Positions 17,490 to 27,700 of a DNA stretch of 64,000 bases are shown one piece after another. Both the position numbers and the translations under genes were made by a program. The stretch is from Bryobacterales bacterium (lineage in GTDB: Bacteria; Acidobacteriota; Terriglobia; Bryobacterales; Bryobacteraceae). The stretch spans positions 1-64,000 of the forward strand of contig JAEUQE010000008.1 of assembly GCA_016789785.1 (NCBI GenBank). Direction: 5' to 3'. Position 1 is the first letter of the stretch. Every line of letters starts with the position of its first letter. Below the pieces are notes generated by a model, which made no database searches, had not been told where the DNA came from, and saw nothing but the letters and a program-made list of their open reading frames with translations.

Positions 17490-18914
17490 ATGACTGTCAT
17501 GTTCTGGCCGGTGATGATTTTCATGGCCCTTTCGCTGGCGGTGGGGCTTTACACATACACCCAGGTCCGTGGCTCCAGCCACCGCTTCGCCGTATGCGGA
17601 AAATCGATGCCGTTCTTCATCATCGGCACCGCGCTACTGGCCCAGGCGGTCGACGGCAACGCGACCCTCGGCAATGTCGCTCTCACTTACTCCAACAGCA
17701 TCTGGACCGGCCTGATGATCCCCATCGGCCTCGCCGCCAGCCTGGTCTTCGTGGGCCGCTTCCTCGCCGCTCCCCTCAACCGGATGAACCTCCTCACTCT
17801 CCCCGAGTTCTTCTTCCGCCGCTACGGCCGGAACACCGAGCTTCTGGTCTCCATCCTCACCATCTGTTGCTTCACGGTCCTCATCGCCGGCAATCTCTCC
17901 GCGGTCGCGTGGATCGTCTCCGTCGCCACCGGCTGGAGCTATGTCAACGCCCTCTTCTTCTCCACGGTCATCATCGTTGCCTACACCATGGCCGGCGGTT
18001 TGTATTCCGCCATCTGGACCGATGTGTTCCAGATTCACATCGCCTTGATCGGCTTCATCGCCTCGGCTATCTTCGTCATCGCTACCTATGGATGGTCCGG
18101 GCTGCTCGCCGGTGTTCCGACTTCCAGCCTGAGCTTCGACGGCGTTACGAAAATGAGCGCAGGCGCACTTCCCAATTGGGCTGGAGCCATCGCCCTGGCT
18201 TTCGGCAACGCCATGGCTCTCGATTTCATGGAGAGAGTCTTCGCCGCGAAGAGCCCGGAGACCGCTCGCAACGGCTGCTACTATGCCGCCACCCTGACGG
18301 TGGTCATCGGCGTCTGCGCTTCCATCCTTGGCATCGCCGGCATCGCCCTCTTGAAAAACCCCGGCGATCCGCGCATGGTTCTTCCTCTTCTCGCATCGAG
18401 CCACATGCCCTTCTGGATGGGCGCGATGGTCTTCCTCGGCGTCCTTGGCGCCTCCATGTCCACCGCGAACGGCGCCATGCTCGTCATCAGCCTCGTCCTC
18501 ACCCAAAACATGGTTGTCCGCTGGCGCAAGAATCCGCTGAGCGATTCCGCGACCCTTTTCATCACGCGCGCCATGGCAATCCCCACCGCCGCCCTCGCCG
18601 CATTCATGGCATACGTCCGCCCCGAACCCGGCATTCTCCTCGTGATTGCATTCGACATTGTCTTTGCCGGGTGCGTCGCGCCTCTGGTCTTCGGCGTCTA
18701 TTGGCGCAAATCAAATCCGGCCGCGGCCGTCACGGCGATCCTCGCCGGCACCGGGTCCCGCGTCGCCGCCCATTTCCTCACACCCGCCGCGCTTGCCGGA
18801 CTGGACACACTCATCCCTCCCATCATCAGCCTCGCCACCTTCTGGATCGTTTGCACCCTGACGCAAAGCCGCGAACCGGCAGTGGCCCCAACGGATTCCA
18901 TGGAGCTTGCATGA
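17490..18914 (+). CDS. Sodium:solute symporter family transporter
   Basis: The start ATG 17490 is preceded by AGAGGAGT. The product has 474 residues and about 13 hydrophobic helices, typical of the SSS family: GNATLGNVALTYSNSIWTGL and the family motif region GGLYSAIWTDVFQIHIALIGF. These carriers bring small solutes into the cell with sodium. Position divergent to the guanidine/urea operon suggests urea, guanidine or a related nitrogen compound, although some family members carry sugars or amino acids. The stop overlaps the ATG of the next gene (ATGA at 18911-18914), so transporter and secreted propeller are translationally coupled. Confidence 0.93.
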   Translation: MTVMFWPVMIFMALSLAVGLYTYTQVRGSSHRFAVCGKSMPFFIIGTALLAQAVDGNATLGNVALTYSNSIWTGLMIPIGLAASLVFVGRFLAAPLNRMNLLTLPEFFFRRYGRNTELLVSILTICCFTVLIAGNLSAVAWIVSVATGWSYVNALFFSTVIIVAYTMAGGLYSAIWTDVFQIHIALIGFIASAIFVIATYGWSGLLAGVPTSSLSFDGVTKMSAGALPNWAGAIALAFGNAMALDFMERVFAAKSPETARNGCYYAATLTVVIGVCASILGIAGIALLKNPGDPRMVLPLLASSHMPFWMGAMVFLGVLGASMSTANGAMLVISLVLTQNMVVRWRKNPLSDSATLFITRAMAIPTAALAAFMAYVRPEPGILLVIAFDIVFAGCVAPLVFGVYWRKSNPAAAVTAILAGTGSRVAAHFLTPAALAGLDTLIPPIISLATFWIVCTLTQSREPAVAPTDSMELA

Positions 18915-19921
18915 CAACGAAGATCTTTCGAACTGTAACTCTCGCTATAGCCCTGGCTGCGGCCACTGACGCTGAAGACGTCCCAAAGGCCCCAACGAAG
19001 AAGATGCAGCGGCCGCCCCGCCCCGGCGTGAAAGCCCCCGGCGTCCAAAGCCAGATGACGGACATCAAACCCGACGCAGTTTTTCCCGTCGAAGGCGTCC
19101 CGGACTGGCAGGTGGTCACTGAAGACGCTGTCTGGGTCTCCAACGGCCCGAGGAACACCGTCCACCGCATGGATGCGAAAACCAATCAGGTCACCGCGAA
19201 CATCGCCGTCGGCAAGAAGCCTTGCTCCGGCCTCGCCGCCGGATTCGGCAGCGTCTGGGTGCCCAATTGCGGGGACGCCACGGTCTCCCGCGTCGACATC
19301 AAGACCAACACTGTAGTCGCCACCATCCCAGTGGGCCCCGCCAATTCCGAAGGCGGCATCGCCGTCAGCGAAGACTCTGTCTGGCTCCCCTCCGATGCGA
19401 AAGGCAAGCTCTCCCGCATCGATCCGAAGAAGAACGAGGTCTCCGCCCAAATCGACATCCCCGCCGGATCCTTCGCCGCTGTCTACGCCAACAAAGCCGT
19501 GTGGATCTCGGGCACCGAGAGCAGCCAACTCATCCGCGTCGATCCCAAGAAGAACGCGGTATCGGCGCTCATCCCCACGGGGCCCAAACCCCGCTTCCTC
19601 ACGGCCGGCGGCGGCTCCATCTGGACGCTCAACCAGGGCGACGGCACCGTCTCCCGCATTGATGCCAAGACCAACAAGGTGCTAGCCACCATCGAATGCG
19701 GCATTCCTGGAACGGGCGGCGAAATCTCCTATGGCGGCGGCTACGTCTGGGTCACCGTATTCGAGATCCCGATCACCAAGATCGATGTGAAGACCAACAA
19801 GGTCGTCCGCCAGTGGCTCGGCCCCGGCGGCGACGCCATCCGCTTCGGACACGGCTCCGTCTGGCTCTCCAATCTTCGCCAGCAGAACGTCTGGCGCCTC
19901 AGTCTCAACATGCTGCAATAA
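18911..19921 (+). CDS. Secreted YncE/Vgb-like beta-propeller protein
   Basis: The ATG at 18911 was chosen because it overlaps the symporter stop and opens a signal peptide (MTTKIFRTVTLAIALAAATDA). The 336-residue product then has a Pro-rich linker (RPPRPGVKAPGVQSQM) and six or seven repeats of about 40-45 residues with the pattern VWV...VSRID.KTN.V.ATI, as in YncE or streptogramin-lyase-like propellers. It likely sits in the periplasm as a binding or scaffold protein. No catalytic residues stand out. A paralogue with the same linker motif lies at 29406. Coupling to the symporter suggests a partner role in solute capture, which is inference. Confidence 0.88.
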   Translation: MTTKIFRTVTLAIALAAATDAEDVPKAPTKKMQRPPRPGVKAPGVQSQMTDIKPDAVFPVEGVPDWQVVTEDAVWVSNGPRNTVHRMDAKTNQVTANIAVGKKPCSGLAAGFGSVWVPNCGDATVSRVDIKTNTVVATIPVGPANSEGGIAVSEDSVWLPSDAKGKLSRIDPKKNEVSAQIDIPAGSFAAVYANKAVWISGTESSQLIRVDPKKNAVSALIPTGPKPRFLTAGGGSIWTLNQGDGTVSRIDAKTNKVLATIECGIPGTGGEISYGGGYVWVTVFEIPITKIDVKTNKVVRQWLGPGGDAIRFGHGSVWLSNLRQQNVWRLSLNMLQ

Positions 19922-19929
19922 TTCTGCGA

Positions 19930-19960
19930 TAGAATTTGGCTGGGCACCGTTCGCCCAGCC
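19930..19960 (+). promoter_or_regulatory. -10 box plus hairpin abutting the start codon of the HExxH gene
   Basis: TAGAAT (19930-19935) is followed by a perfect 8-bp inverted repeat GGCTGGGC-N7-GCCCAGCC (19938-19960) that ends one base before the ATG at 19961. No Shine-Dalgarno site fits between. A transcript starting near 19942 would begin inside the first arm and disrupt the hairpin; read-through from the propeller gene would keep it and could block translation. Confidence 0.45.
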
Positions 19961-20581
19961 ATGTCGCTCAGTCTTACAAGCCTCGTCGTCTTGTGCTTTT
20001 CGATCTGCCTCCAGGCCGAGACGCTGGGCGTGTATCTGGATAAACCCCTCCCGGCTCCCGCTGCCGCCTCCTTCCGCTCGGAACTCCATAACCTGCTGAA
20101 GGGCAGTGCAGTTTCCATCGAATTGCGCAGTCTCGGAGATCGCCGCGCCGGCGAATCCTTTGACCGTTTGATGGTGGTCCACTTGCGAGGTGTCTGCGCC
20201 CTCACCGAAGATCCCGCCCGGCCGAAATCCGCCGAACCGCTCGCCTACACCCATGTCGAAGGCGACCGCATTCTCCCCTACACCGAGATCTTCTGCGATC
20301 GCATGCGGCAAACCGTCGCCTCCGTTCTCGAACGCGAACCTCTTTTCCGCCGCCACGTCCTGGCCGGCCGCGCCATCGCTCGCATCCTCGCCCACGAGAT
20401 TTACCACTTCCTCACTCAGGATAAAGGGCACGCCTCCGAAGGCGCCGCCAAACGCTGCTTCAGCAGGAGCGATCTGCTAACGGAACATTTTGCCTTCGAT
20501 CATCGCACGCGCTCCCGCCTCGTGCCGGATCCTGAGCCTGCTCCGGTTTCCGTAGAAACAGAAGAGGCCACGGAACGCTAA
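19961..20581 (+). CDS. Secreted HExxH putative zinc metallopeptidase
   Basis: A 206-residue protein with a signal peptide (MSLSLTSLVVLCFSICLQA). Near residues 145-150 is AHEIYHFLT, an HExxH zinc-binding motif, followed by HASEGAAKRCFSRSDLL, where His or Glu could be the third ligand as in small Acidobacteria zincins. The rest of the protein is unrecognised (FDRLMVVHLRGVCAL, VEGDRILPYTEIFCDRMR). It may cleave or bind periplasmic substrates. It follows the propeller gene by 39 bp and probably has its own promoter. Its connection to nitrogen uptake is unknown. Confidence 0.82.
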   Translation: MSLSLTSLVVLCFSICLQAETLGVYLDKPLPAPAAASFRSELHNLLKGSAVSIELRSLGDRRAGESFDRLMVVHLRGVCALTEDPARPKSAEPLAYTHVEGDRILPYTEIFCDRMRQTVASVLEREPLFRRHVLAGRAIARILAHEIYHFLTQDKGHASEGAAKRCFSRSDLLTEHFAFDHRTRSRLVPDPEPAPVSVETEEATER

Positions 20582-20624
20582 GCGCCCCGTGACCCCATTG
20601 CCGATCTTCTGACCGTTAGGAAAG

Positions 20625-23600
20625 TCAGAATTCGTAACGCAACGCAAACTGCATCACGCGAGCCGGCATCGCCCGCTGATACTCCCCAAATGTGGCCGGG
20701 CGGTCCAATCGCAACTGCGCGTCGAAGAAGTTCACCATGTTGAACGCATTGAACGCTTCGGCCCGGAACTGCAGCCGGTGCCCTTCGATCGGCAACGCGA
20801 AGAACTTGGCGACGGCCAGGTCAAAGTTCATCATGTCGTCCACTCGCGTGATCGCCCGCGCTCCCGTGGCGCCAGGATACTGGCCAACGAAACTGCTGAG
20901 CGAGTTCGTATTCGCATAGACGCTTGGATTCCCGTTCTGATTGAACGTGGTGCCTGCGACCGGCGCCGAACTGCCCGGCCTCAGAATCGCAATTGCCGAG
21001 TTCAGGTAGTTCGTCGGATAAAACCCGGCGTTCGATATCGTAGTCGGCAATCCACTGCGATACCGCATGATCGTGGATGCCTGCCAGCCGCCGATCATGT
21101 GATTCGCCCAACCCGGTACGCTCGTCAGGAATTTCCCGGTCTTGCCGAACGGCAGTTCATAGAGCGCGTTCGCGGACATGTTGTGCCGGATGTCGAAATC
21201 CGACGACCCGCGGAACGAGCCGTAGTCGAACGCATCCTGCACCACTGCGCCGCTGCCGCCCGCACCTGATTCCGGCGTGCTCGAATTGTCGATCGAGTGC
21301 GACAGCGTGTAGTTGAAGTCGAATGCGAACCCGTTCGACAGAGCTCTCCGCGCCGAAAGAGCGGCGCCGTGGAAATTGGAAAAACCAATGTTCCTCCACG
21401 CCCGGTTCCCGGCGTTCTGCATCGCGAACGTGGTGTTGCAGCCCGTCACCAGGATGCAGTTCGGGAACCGCGCCGAACGCAGCCGGTCCAGATCGTTCAA
21501 CGCGTCCAGATCGCTGCCGCCATAAGTGTCGTATACGAGGTTGAAGTAGTTGGCCGTGGCGCTTCCCGGGAAGAGATATCCTGCCATGCCGGGAGCCAGA
21601 TTTTCCACCCAAGGCTGCACCGGCACCCGCGACGGATTCGCTCTCACCTGCGCCGGCGTCAAGCCGCCGAGGAACAGGTTGTACAGGTTGCCCCCCATCT
21701 GATCCCAACTTTGCCCCGACCGCGGGTCCTTGAAGCGCGTCAACGGCTGGAAGGCGTCAATCTGCAGCAGGTTCTTGCGTCCCAAACGGCCGACGTACCC
21801 CACCTCCACGGTCACCTTTCCAGGCATCTCGCGCGCATAGCTCGCATTGAGCAAAATCGAATACGGAGCCACCAGATTCGGGTCAATCGCCAGAAAGCTG
21901 CCGAAGCCGCCCACCACCGCGGGTGGCGTAAACGGGAACCGGCCTTGCGGCGCCGTGGGCAGTGCCGGCAACCCCGACGCGAACCGCGCCGACGTGGTGA
22001 AGTCCGTATTCCGGGGCTGCGTCACGTTCGTCGCCAATCCCGGCGAACCCACGCGGTCAAACTCCGTCACGAGGTCGCTTCCGAACCGGTCGTACACCAT
22101 CGCGGCGCCCATGCGGAGCACGCTGCCTTTGCCCATCAGCTTCGTCAGGAGTCCATCGCCCTGCGGTGCGTACGCCATTGCGAGGCGCGGCGCCCAGTTG
22201 TTGTTGTCCCGCTTGTACCAGTTCGCCCGCCCATTGACGGGCCCGCTCAGGTCATAGGTGAGCAACGCGTTCGGCAAGGCTGAGTTCGGAATGCCCAACT
22301 GCTGCGCTCCCACGCGCTCCGCAAAATACTGGTCGATGCCAACCGTCGAATTCACCTGCACACCATTCCGCTCATAGGGAGGCGTGTAGTTGCCATACCG
22401 GATCCCGTAGGTCAGCGTCAGTTCCTTGGTTGCTTTCCACGAATCCTGCACATAGAACTCGTATTCGTTGCTTGCGAAATTGCGCGCCACCGGAAGTCCC
22501 AGCGCAATCGCCGAACCGTCCTTGTTGAAGTTGTAAGTAGCCGAATACTGGTTAACAATTCCCAGCAGCGCACCCATGCCGCGCGTCACGTTCGCCGCGT
22601 CCGCCAGACGCAGACTGGGATTCCCCGTCCGCCCCTGGAGGAACTCCAGCACCCGGTTGTTGACATCCGAACCCAGACCCAGCAGCGTGTTCCGGCTCAT
22701 CGAAAACGACGGAAACGAGTTGAAGAACGAGTTCCGGTCGAACCGCAGAAAGCGCATGTTCGCCCCAAAGCTGATCGTGTGGGTCCCGCGAATGTAGTTC
22801 GTGTCGTTGGTCACGTTCCAGGTGGGCTGAAGGCGCCCGAAGCCTCGCGCCGCATTCCCGAAATTCTGCTGCGACGAAATGCCATCGAAGGCCACCGAAG
22901 GCCCAACCGTCCCCGATTGCTCCAATCCCAGCCGCGTCAGTCCCACTGCCGTCGCACTCACGATCCTTGAAGTCACCACAGCCGTATACCGCGCCCCGAA
23001 TCCCTTGCTGTTGTTCAGCATTTTCGAAGCCGGCTGCTGACCCGGAAACTGCGCCACCTGGATGTCCTGCGAGTTGTCCGCCAAGGTCCCGCGCCAGCTC
23101 ACCGTATGCCGCCCCGCGCTGTCCAGGTTGAAGTCGAACTTCGCAACGTATGCCTTGTCGTCCTGGCGGAACGGAGCATTGAAAGTGAACCCATCGAAAT
23201 TCAACCCGCGGTCGCCGCCACGCGCCGGATCGTTACCCGCGGGGTAGAAGGACAAGAACTGCTGCATCGCGTTCGAGAACCCAACGCCCAGCGGATCCAC
23301 CTGCCGTACTTCCGCCGGAGACAGCGTGTGCGTGGCCCCATCCGTTGTCCGGAATGTGAGATTGCCCGCCCGCAACGACGCCGAGGGGACCGTCCGCACT
23401 TGCGACCGCGCGCTGGCATCGATTCGCTGCTCATAGTTCACGAAGAAAAACGCCCGGTTCTTGACAATTTTTCCGCCCAGCGATCCTCCAAACTGATTGC
23501 GCACCAGCGCTTCCCGCTGGATTCCCGCGCGGTTGCTGAACCAGTTATTAGCGCTCGTCGCCGTGTTGCGGTGAAACTCATACAGACTCCCATGGAAATT

Positions 23601-24365
23601 GTTCGTGCCGCCCTTGGTAATCAGCGTCACCTGTCCGCCGGAAGACCGTCCCAGTTCGGCCCCCTGTCCACCTACCGTCACCCGGAACTCCTGCACGGAA
23701 TCGAGCGGCACCGGCAGCGCCGCGTTAAACCCTGCCTCCGAAGGCACGCCGTTCGCATTCGAGCCGTTGGCCAGACTGCCGGTCGTCGAGTTAATCCCCG
23801 AGTTCTGGTTGTCGTTCGCATCCACGCCATCCAGCGTTACGTTGTTCTGATCGCGGCGGGCTCCCAACACCTCACCACTCGGCGTAACACCGGGCTGAAT
23901 GCTCAGCAGTTCGACAACGTTTCGCGTCTGCAGGGGAAGCTGCCGCACCTGTACCTGCGTGAACGCATTTCCGATGGTCGCATTCACTGTATTGATCACC
24001 GCGGCATCGGCTTCCACGTTAACTACTTCTCCCACCTGGCCGAGTTCCATCACCGCGTCCACGGTGGCCGGAACACCTACCTGCAACACGACGTTGCTTT
24101 TCACCAGGGTTTGGAATCCCTTCATCTCCACGGTCGCCTGGTAGCTGCCGGGCGGCATCTGCGGAAACTGATAGACACCCGCCTCATCGGACAGCGTGCT
24201 GCGCTTGGCTTGCGTTTCAAGTTGTGTGAGTGTGACGGAGGCGCCCGGTATGACCGCGCCTGCCTTATCGAAAACGGTTCCTCGGAGCGACGTGGTGGCT
24301 TGCCCCCATGCCGTGCCAATCACGATGGCCAGCATGGCGGAAGCAGTGAGTACGGATCGCATCAA
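20625..24365 (-). CDS. Second Oar-type TonB-dependent receptor
   Basis: A protein of 1246 residues with a signal peptide (about 1-22, ending GTAWGQ) and a carboxypeptidase-regulatory-like domain (LRGTVFDKAGAVIPGASVTLTQLETQAKRSTLSDEAGVYQFP). The plug is visible as LPLQTRNVVELLSIQPGVTPSGEV and NVTLDGVDANDNQNSG, and the barrel ends in MQFALRYEF. It belongs to the same broad family as the receptor at 2411 but is clearly diverged. A ribosome site AAAGGGG lies 9 nt before the ATG. It faces away from the PSCyt/DUF1501 operon, with 429 bp between their starts. A strain-specific nutrient or complex glycan is the likely cargo; nothing identifies it. Confidence 0.95.
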   Translation of the reverse strand: MMRSVLTASAMLAIVIGTAWGQATTSLRGTVFDKAGAVIPGASVTLTQLETQAKRSTLSDEAGVYQFPQMPPGSYQATVEMKGFQTLVKSNVVLQVGVPATVDAVMELGQVGEVVNVEADAAVINTVNATIGNAFTQVQVRQLPLQTRNVVELLSIQPGVTPSGEVLGARRDQNNVTLDGVDANDNQNSGINSTTGSLANGSNANGVPSEAGFNAALPVPLDSVQEFRVTVGGQGAELGRSSGGQVTLITKGGTNNFHGSLYEFHRNTATSANNWFSNRAGIQREALVRNQFGGSLGGKIVKNRAFFFVNYEQRIDASARSQVRTVPSASLRAGNLTFRTTDGATHTLSPAEVRQVDPLGVGFSNAMQQFLSFYPAGNDPARGGDRGLNFDGFTFNAPFRQDDKAYVAKFDFNLDSAGRHTVSWRGTLADNSQDIQVAQFPGQQPASKMLNNSKGFGARYTAVVTSRIVSATAVGLTRLGLEQSGTVGPSVAFDGISSQQNFGNAARGFGRLQPTWNVTNDTNYIRGTHTISFGANMRFLRFDRNSFFNSFPSFSMSRNTLLGLGSDVNNRVLEFLQGRTGNPSLRLADAANVTRGMGALLGIVNQYSATYNFNKDGSAIALGLPVARNFASNEYEFYVQDSWKATKELTLTYGIRYGNYTPPYERNGVQVNSTVGIDQYFAERVGAQQLGIPNSALPNALLTYDLSGPVNGRANWYKRDNNNWAPRLAMAYAPQGDGLLTKLMGKGSVLRMGAAMVYDRFGSDLVTEFDRVGSPGLATNVTQPRNTDFTTSARFASGLPALPTAPQGRFPFTPPAVVGGFGSFLAIDPNLVAPYSILLNASYAREMPGKVTVEVGYVGRLGRKNLLQIDAFQPLTRFKDPRSGQSWDQMGGNLYNLFLGGLTPAQVRANPSRVPVQPWVENLAPGMAGYLFPGSATANYFNLVYDTYGGSDLDALNDLDRLRSARFPNCILVTGCNTTFAMQNAGNRAWRNIGFSNFHGAALSARRALSNGFAFDFNYTLSHSIDNSSTPESGAGGSGAVVQDAFDYGSFRGSSDFDIRHNMSANALYELPFGKTGKFLTSVPGWANHMIGGWQASTIMRYRSGLPTTISNAGFYPTNYLNSAIAILRPGSSAPVAGTTFNQNGNPSVYANTNSLSSFVGQYPGATGARAITRVDDMMNFDLAVAKFFALPIEGHRLQFRAEAFNAFNMVNFFDAQLRLDRPATFGEYQRAMPARVMQFALRYEF

Positions 24366-24794
24366 AAATTACCCCTTTTGCAATTCTGGTTGTGCTGCGG
24401 TTTGAGTCGCGTGTGGCAGCACGGAAGGCGAGACAGGATTCAAAGCAGAACGCTCGGCGGGGAGCAAGGCGGGATCATGGCTCACAGGGCCGGTACCTGG
24501 ATGCCACCTGATCCTGAGCATACGGGAAAACACCCGGGAACATCCAATAGAAATCTTTTATGCAAGCGATTTTCGCCTTGCAGCCAGTGATTCGGTTTGA
24601 CACGCGCCGTCCGCCGTGTTACTCAAAGAGGAGCGTCCTTCCCTGCAATCCCAAGTCGGTTGCATCGCCAAGCACTGCGATAGTGTCAAGGGCAGGCCGC
24701 CTCCCCGCCTTTGTTGCCGGTTGTTTTCAACGGGCCCGCGTTCCGGCCTAAGAGGAAACGTGTGTTTTGGAGTCAGGAGATTTCGGAACAACTT
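24366..24794. other. 429-bp divergent intergenic region
   Basis: It lies between the receptor (minus strand) and the PSCyt/DUF1549/DUF1553 gene (plus strand). TTGACA occurs at 24597-24602 on the plus strand, but the hexamer 17 bp later (TACTCA) is a poor -10. Another TTGACA faces the receptor near 24685 without a good partner. No gene, repeat or known riboswitch was recognised. Confidence 0.5.
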
Positions 24795-27700
24795 ATGCCG
24801 AGAATCGATTGGAATACGCTGGCCGGCGTGTTGCTTCTTTGCCCATTCGCGGTGGCTCAAAACCCATCCGCTTCTTCCCCCGATTTTTTTGAAAACAGGA
24901 TTCGCCCGATCCTGGCAAACAACTGCTACGGCTGCCATACCGAATCGAACCTCGGCGGCCTCCGCCTCGATTCTTCCGATGCGATGCGCAAGGGCGGCAA
25001 ACGAGGCCCGGCGGTCGTTCCGGGCGATCCGTCGAAGAGCATTCTCATGACGGCCGTCCGCCACACCGACTCCTCGCTCAAAATGCCCATGGGCAACAAG
25101 TTGAAGAACGAGGAGATCGACGCCCTCGATCAATGGATCAAGGCCGGAGCCGTGTGGCCCGCGGCTGCACCGGCCGCCGCGAAGTCCGCCAGCCTCGCGT
25201 CCGAGCGCCGCAATTTCTGGTCGTTCCAGCCGCTCAAGGATCCCCAGCCTCCCACCGTCAAAGACGTCCGCTGGCCCAAAACAAACATCGACCGTTTTGT
25301 TCTGGCCAAGCTCGAAAAAGAAGGACTCAAGCCCGTCCGGGCAGCCTCCAAACGCGACCTCATCCGCCGCGCGACCCTCGATCTGACCGGCCTGCCGCCT
25401 ACTCCCGAGGAGATCGCCGCCTTTGAGAGCGACACCTCGCCGAAGGCCTTTGAGGCTGTCGTCAACCGGCTTCTTGCTTCTCCGCATTACGGCGAGCGCT
25501 GGGGGCGAATCTGGCTCGATGTCGCCCGTTACGGCGAAGACGACTACCGCAGCCTCGACCCCATGCGCCGTGGCTACAATCCCTATCCCAACGCGTTCCT
25601 TTACCGGGACTGGATTGTCCAGGCCTTCAATGACGATCTGCCGTTCGACAGGTTCGTGAAGGCGCAACTCGCGGGTGACCTGATGGACGAAAAGGAGCGC
25701 CACAAAACGCTCGCCGGCACCGGCTTCCTTGGCCTCGGCCCCTGGTATTACGACAATGGCGCGGTCGAAGTCACACGCGCCGACGAACGCCATGACCGTG
25801 TCGACGTCGTCACCCGCGGCTTCCTTGGTCTCACCGTCGGCTGTGCCCGCTGCCACGATCACAAATACGATCCGATCAGCGCCGAGGACTACTACGCCCT
25901 CGGCGGCGTGTTCCTCAACTCCACCTACCACGAATACCCTCAGGTCCCGCAATCGGTACTCGCCAAATACAAGAAGATCGAGGACGAGATCGAAAAGAAG
26001 CAAAAGCTCCTCATGGGGACGCAGAAGACCTTCAGTGACCGGCTCTCCCAGTCTCTCGCCCTGCAGACTGCAAGCTATCTGCAGGCCGTATGGGAAGTCA
26101 GCGGACCGCGAAAGAAGGAGATGCCCACCGTCGTCGAAGAGCGCAAGCTCGACTTCGAGTTGCTCGACCGCTGGGTCCGCTACATGGCCAAGGTCACCGA
26201 CAAGTACGCATACAAGGAACCCTGGCAGTCCATGATGAAAAAAGGCGGCACCGCGGCGGAAGCGAAAAAGGTCGCGGAAGCCTTCCAGGCCGACGTCATC
26301 CGCATCATGCTCGCCAAGGAGGACCTCGCCGAAGAGAACGAAATCATCACAGCCAAATCGCTCGAAGGCACCACAAAGAAGAAGCGCGCAAACAAGCCTA
26401 ACGAGTTCATCACCAACGACGATTTCTGCCCCGGCTGCGGCCTCCAGCTCAAGAGCATGCCCGAAAAAGACATGGCCTTCTGGACCGAAGTCTTTCAGCG
26501 CGAATTGAGCGACTCCGACGACCCCAACGCCATGATGGCCATGGGCGGGCGCATGGGCAAGCCCGGCGTTCTGATGTTCCGCAATTGGGGCCTCGAAACC
26601 CGTATCGGCTCCGAGTCGCAAAACATGCTCGCATCCATGCGCAAGGATATCGAGGACACCCGCAAGAAGCTGGAACCGTACTACCCGTATGTTCACGGCG
26701 TCCGCGATGCCGACAAGTGTGTCGACCTGCGCATCAGCATCCGCGGCAATCCGGAAAATCTCGGCCCCGAAGTGCCCCGCCGATTCCTCTCCGTGCTCTC
26801 TCCGGAAAATGCGAAGCCCTTCGCCAAGGGTAGCGGCCGCATGGAACTCGCCGAAGCCATCATCAACCAGCCGCTCTCCCTGCGCGTCTTTGTCAACCGC
26901 ATCTGGAAAGCGCACTTTGAAACGGGCATCGTCGACACACCCAGCAACTTCGGCTTGACCGGGGAAAAGCCCACGAACCCGGATCTCCTGGAATACCTCG
27001 CCTCCAGCTTCCGCAAGAACGGACTCTCGGTAAAGAGTCTGCATCGCGAAATCATGCTCAGCACGACCTACCAGCTCAGCGCCGAGAATGACGCCGCGGC
27101 CTTCGACAAGGATCCCGCCAACCGCCTCTACTGGCGTGCCAACCGCAAACGCATGGATGCCGAACAAATCCGCGACTCCATCCTGTTTGCCTCGGGCAAG
27201 CTCGACAAATCCCTTGGCGGACCGTCGACGGAACTGGCGCCGTCCTTCAACCGCCGCACCATCTACGGCAAGGTGAGCCGCTACAATCTCGACGAGTATC
27301 TGCAGCTCTGGGATTTCCCCAGCCCCAGCATTAGCGCGGAGAAACGCTTCACCACCACGGTTCCCCTGCAACGGCTCTTCCTCATGAACAGCGACTTCGT
27401 CCAGTCGCAGGCCGAAACGCTGGCGAAACGGGTCGCTGGAGAAAGCGATAACCGCGCGCGCATTCGCAAGCTCTATCAGATCCTTTACGGCCGCTTGCCG
27501 CTCGAGGCCGAAATCCAGGCCGGCTTGAATTACCTGAGCAAAGAGCCGATGCTCGAATTCGAAGAGAGCAGGAAGAAGCAGTCTGAAAGCCCGGCCCTGC
27601 CGCAGCGCAAGGCGGACCCCAGTATGTTGTCGAAGGCCGCGCCGTCCGGTGCTGGGCCATCCAGTGCCGAGCCATCCAGCGCCGAACCCGGCGAGGGACA

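Noticed and set aside
24597..24625. TTGACA-17-TACTCA as promoter of the PSCyt/DUF1553 operon
   Set aside because: The -35 is perfect but the -10 shares only two bases with TATAAT, so it is mentioned only as context.
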